From Saccharothrix ecbatanensis (GTDB lineage Bacteria; Actinomycetota; Actinomycetes; Mycobacteriales; Pseudonocardiaceae): 64,000 bases of DNA. Below the pieces are notes generated by a model that did not search any database, had not been told where the DNA came from, and saw only the letters and a program-made list of their open reading frames with translations. The translations under genes were made by a program, and so were the position numbers. Positions 61,996 through 64,000 of this stretch are shown here, piece after piece; position 1 is the first letter of the stretch, and every line of letters starts with the position of its first letter. The DNA lies in contig NZ_JACHMO010000001.1 in NCBI RefSeq assembly GCF_014205015.1, positions 4,092,001-4,156,000 on the forward strand. Reading direction: 5' to 3'.

Positions 61996-62541
61996 ATGAA
62001 TGCTCGAATGGCCATGTTCCCACTCGTCGCCGCCTTCGCATTGCTGGTCGGGGGTTGCTCGGCGGACAGCCCGCGGCCGGAGGTCGCCTCGATCTCCACA
62101 CCGGCCACCACGAGCCCCGGCCAGGCTCCACCGGGCAGCGTGGGTGAGGACAAGTTCACCAAGTGCATGCTGGACAACGGCGTCGACCTCAACGCGGGCG
62201 GCACACCGGACGACGAGGGTGGCGACGGCACCTCGCAGGGGACGACGTCGCCCGCCGACCAGCAGACGCAGCAGGAGGCACTGGCGAAGTGCCGCCAATT
62301 CCTGCCTGATGGCGGAGCGCCGAAACCGTTGGGCGAGGAAGCGCTGCAACAGGCACGCGAGTTCGCGAAATGCATGCGTGACAAGGGCGTCGAGTACCCG
62401 GATCCGGATCCGAATGCGCTCGGCGGTGAAGGCGTGACCCCGATTCCCGAGGGAATCGACGTGAACGACCCGGCGACGCGCGAGATTATGGCCGACTGCT
62501 CTCGGCAGACGGGTGGAGCCGTGCCCGGGGGTTCACGGTGA
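61996..62541 (+). CDS. Secreted lipoprotein of unknown function
   Basis: The protein has 181 residues from ATG 61996, seven bases after GGGGAG. The lipobox LVGGC gives Cys21 as the anchor. The mature part contains paired cysteine segments KFTKCMLDNGVDL and EFAKCMRDKGVEYPDPDP, an internal repeat with a conserved F-x-K-C-M-x-D/N-x-G-V pattern, plus two further cysteines. Such proteins are common beside actinobacterial efflux adaptors; the function is unknown. It overlaps the adaptor gene in GTGA. Confidence 0.85.
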   Translation: MNARMAMFPLVAAFALLVGGCSADSPRPEVASISTPATTSPGQAPPGSVGEDKFTKCMLDNGVDLNAGGTPDDEGGDGTSQGTTSPADQQTQQEALAKCRQFLPDGGAPKPLGEEALQQAREFAKCMRDKGVEYPDPDPNALGGEGVTPIPEGIDVNDPATREIMADCSRQTGGAVPGGSR

Positions 62542-64000
62542 CCGACGCGGTGTCACACCATCGGGACCTTGCGGCAGGGGTGAAGCCACCCAATGGACCG
62601 CGCGAACCGCGCGAACCAGGTGAACCGGGTGAACCGGAGCCGACGACCGGATCGGGGTCCGGCGTCGAGGCGGTGCCTGGTCGGCCCTCCCCCGCCGGCC
62701 AGGCACCCGCGGACCAAGCGCCCACCGGACAGCCGCCCACCGGACAGCCGCCCACCGGACAGCCGCCCAACGGCCAGGCGCCCAACGGCCAGCCGCCGAC
62801 CGAGCCGGAAGCCGCAGAGCCGGAAGCCACCGGACCGGAAGCGGGTCCGGGTGCGGGTCCGGAAGCGGGTCCGGAAGCGGGTCCGGGTGCGGGTCCGGGT
62901 CCGGGTCCGGGTGCGGGTCCGGGTGCGGGTCCGGGTGCGGGTCCGGGTGCGGGTGCGGGTCCGGGTCCGGGTGCGCACACGCCGGGTGGTCCGGGTGTCG
63001 CGCGGCGGAGGAGGAGGCGGCGGTGGGTGGTTGTCGCGGTTGTCCTCGGTGTAGTCGCCACTGGAGGGGTTGTCGTGGTCACGCGGCTCGCCGCGGAGAC
63101 TTCGAGTCCGCCGCCGGTCGCCAGTCGACCGCCCGCCACGGCCAAGGTCACGCGGACCGATCTGGTGGACCGCATCCGGGTCGACGGCGAGCCCGGCCAC
63201 GGCGCCGCGTCCGCCCTGACCGGCCGCAAGTCCGGCACGATCACCTGGCTGCCCGAACCCGGCAAGCGCGTCGACCGGGGACAAACCGTCTACGCCGTCA
63301 ACGCGATCCCCGTCCCGCTCCTCCTCGGCGCCACGCCCCAGTACCGCGAGTTGAAGCAGGGCGTGCCGGCCGGCCAGGACGTCAAGGAACTCCAGGAGAA
63401 CCTCGTCGCCCTCGGCCACACCGACTTCGGCACCCCGGACGGCAAGTTCGGCCCGGCCACCACCCGCGCGCTCAAGAAGTGGCAGAAGGCGGTCGGGCTC
63501 GAAGCCACCGGCGTCCTCGCGGTCGGCGACGTGGTCGTGCTCCCCGCCCCGGTACGGGTGGACAGCCTCACCGCCCAGCCGGGCGGCCCCGGTGACGGCG
63601 AGCTGATGAAGGTCACCGGCACCGGACGGCTGATCCAAGTGGAACTCGCCGAGTCCCGCCGCGCGTACGCGCCCGTCGGGGCGAAGGTGGACGTCGTGCT
63701 GCCCGACAAGCGCACGGTGCCCGGCGCGGTGAAGACCGTGGAGGGCAAGCCCGACGGCGACAAGCTGCTGCTGACCATCGCCCTGGACGACCCGGAAGCC
63801 GCGCCGGAGTCGGGTCGCGTGCGCGTCGTCCTCTACGGCGAGCAACGGCAGCAGGTGCTGGCGGTGCCGGTGCAGGCGTTGGTGGCGCTGGTCGAAGGCG
63901 GCTACGCGGTGGAGGTGGTGGAAGGGCGCAGGCTCGTTCCCGTCACCCTCGGCATGTTCGCCGACGGCAAGGTCGAGGTCTCCGGTCCGGGGCTGACCGA
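62538..64000 (+). CDS. Peptidoglycan-binding efflux adaptor (RND/MacA-like), 3' end outside window
   Basis: The frame is open from GTG 62538 to the window edge (487 codons). The first 155 residues are an exceptional Pro/Gly/Glu-rich cytoplasmic head built from GQPPT, GPEA and GPGAG repeats. A basic patch (ARRRRRRR) and one membrane helix (VVVAVVLGVVATGGVVVV) follow. Outside the cell are a lipoyl/hairpin start, a peptidoglycan-binding domain (VKELQENLVALGHTD, FGPATTRALKKWQKAVGL) inserted as usual in this family, and barrel strands with VLAVPVQALVAL. It should link an ABC (MacB-like) permease to the cell wall; that gene probably lies beyond the window. Confidence 0.85.
   Translation, partial: MTDAVSHHRDLAAGVKPPNGPREPREPGEPGEPEPTTGSGSGVEAVPGRPSPAGQAPADQAPTGQPPTGQPPTGQPPNGQAPNGQPPTEPEAAEPEATGPEAGPGAGPEAGPEAGPGAGPGPGPGAGPGAGPGAGPGAGAGPGPGAHTPGGPGVARRRRRRRWVVVAVVLGVVATGGVVVVTRLAAETSSPPPVASRPPATAKVTRTDLVDRIRVDGEPGHGAASALTGRKSGTITWLPEPGKRVDRGQTVYAVNAIPVPLLLGATPQYRELKQGVPAGQDVKELQENLVALGHTDFGTPDGKFGPATTRALKKWQKAVGLEATGVLAVGDVVVLPAPVRVDSLTAQPGGPGDGELMKVTGTGRLIQVELAESRRAYAPVGAKVDVVLPDKRTVPGAVKTVEGKPDGDKLLLTIALDDPEAAPESGRVRVVLYGEQRQQVLAVPVQALVALVEGGYAVEVVEGRRLVPVTLGMFADGKVEVSGPGLT
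62721..62973 (+). repeat. Short tandem repeats coding the Pro-Gly head of the adaptor
   Basis: CCCACCGGACAGCCG occurs three times exactly in tandem (62721-62765), followed by two CCCAACGGCCAGsCG units. From about 62840 to 62973 come degenerate six-base units GGTCCG/GGTGCG. All keep the reading frame, so the number of repeats can vary without destroying the gene. Confidence 0.85.

Noticed and set aside
62721..62973. Possible CRISPR-like array
   Set aside because: The repeats are contiguous, lack spacers and preserve a reading frame.
62553..63845. Minus-strand frame with a long Arg-Thr repeat
   Set aside because: It is the antisense of the adaptor's Gly-Pro repeats; the plus strand has the GTGA start, membrane helix and peptidoglycan-binding domain.

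Overview
The window is high-GC DNA (roughly 70%) with GTG/TTG starts, four-base GTGA/ATGA gene overlaps, twin-arginine and lipoprotein export signals, CBM13/CBM35-tagged secreted enzymes, OmpR-type two-component pairs and a SpoIIE-type phosphatase. All of this points to a filamentous soil actinomycete, most likely Pseudonocardiaceae (Saccharothrix/Lentzea/Actinosynnema-like). The genus is an inference.

Layout. 1-14.4 kb is a carbohydrate block: a truncated GH2 enzyme, secreted GH27 alpha-galactosidase and GH5 endoglucanase, a DUF899 protein, then a minus-strand operon (GH39-like secreted hydrolase, cytoplasmic GH36 alpha-galactosidase, sugar ABC binding protein and two permeases) with a LacI-family gene and two LacI-type operators at its head. 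14.4-17.9 kb is a four-gene OpuB/ProU-type osmoprotectant transporter. 18.3-20.3 kb is a response regulator/kinase pair. 20.2-30.2 kb is an unusual gene set read outward from a perfect 12+12-bp palindrome: an aromatic amino acid lyase with tyrosine-lyase residues on one side, and on the other two paralogous FAD oxidoreductases, an AMP-forming ligase, an FMN 2-hydroxyacid oxidase, a membrane-tethered atypical P450 and a cation/proton antiporter. I do not recognise its product; it is the best candidate here for an undescribed pathway.

30.5-33.2 kb is a large secreted GH2/CBM13 enzyme. 33.2-41.3 kb is a decayed strip of small hypothetical genes with remnants of a DUF1963 protein, an IS630-type transposase, a rhodanese, a pectate lyase and a histidine kinase, interrupted by an intact S33 peptidase and an intact CBM35-PL1 pectate lyase. 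41.3-43.7 kb encodes an ANTAR-GAF-PAS-PP2C phosphatase. 43.8-50.5 kb is a second sugar block (two permeases, binding protein, GH35 beta-galactosidase, a second binding protein) bracketed by three copies of the operator TGTTTACGCAAACA. No LacI gene lies in this block, so its regulator must be elsewhere.

50.5-61 kb holds general genes: membrane proteins, SMI1/KNR4 and DUF3995 proteins, a membrane glutaredoxin, prfC, a MerR regulator, RNase J and a SulP transporter with STAS domain. A 20-bp dyad upstream of MerR/prfC recurs almost exactly upstream of SulP, suggesting a small MerR regulon. The RNase J ribosome binding site lies inside a perfect hairpin. 60-64 kb is a kinase/regulator pair divergent from a lipoprotein and a peptidoglycan-binding efflux adaptor with a long Pro-Gly-rich head, cut by the window end; a direct-repeat OmpR-type box lies between them.

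Together the window suggests a plant-polymer degrader: secreted enzymes release galactose-, glucan- and pectin-derived oligomers, two CUT1-type ABC systems import them, and cytoplasmic GH36 and GH35 enzymes finish the digestion under LacI-type control.
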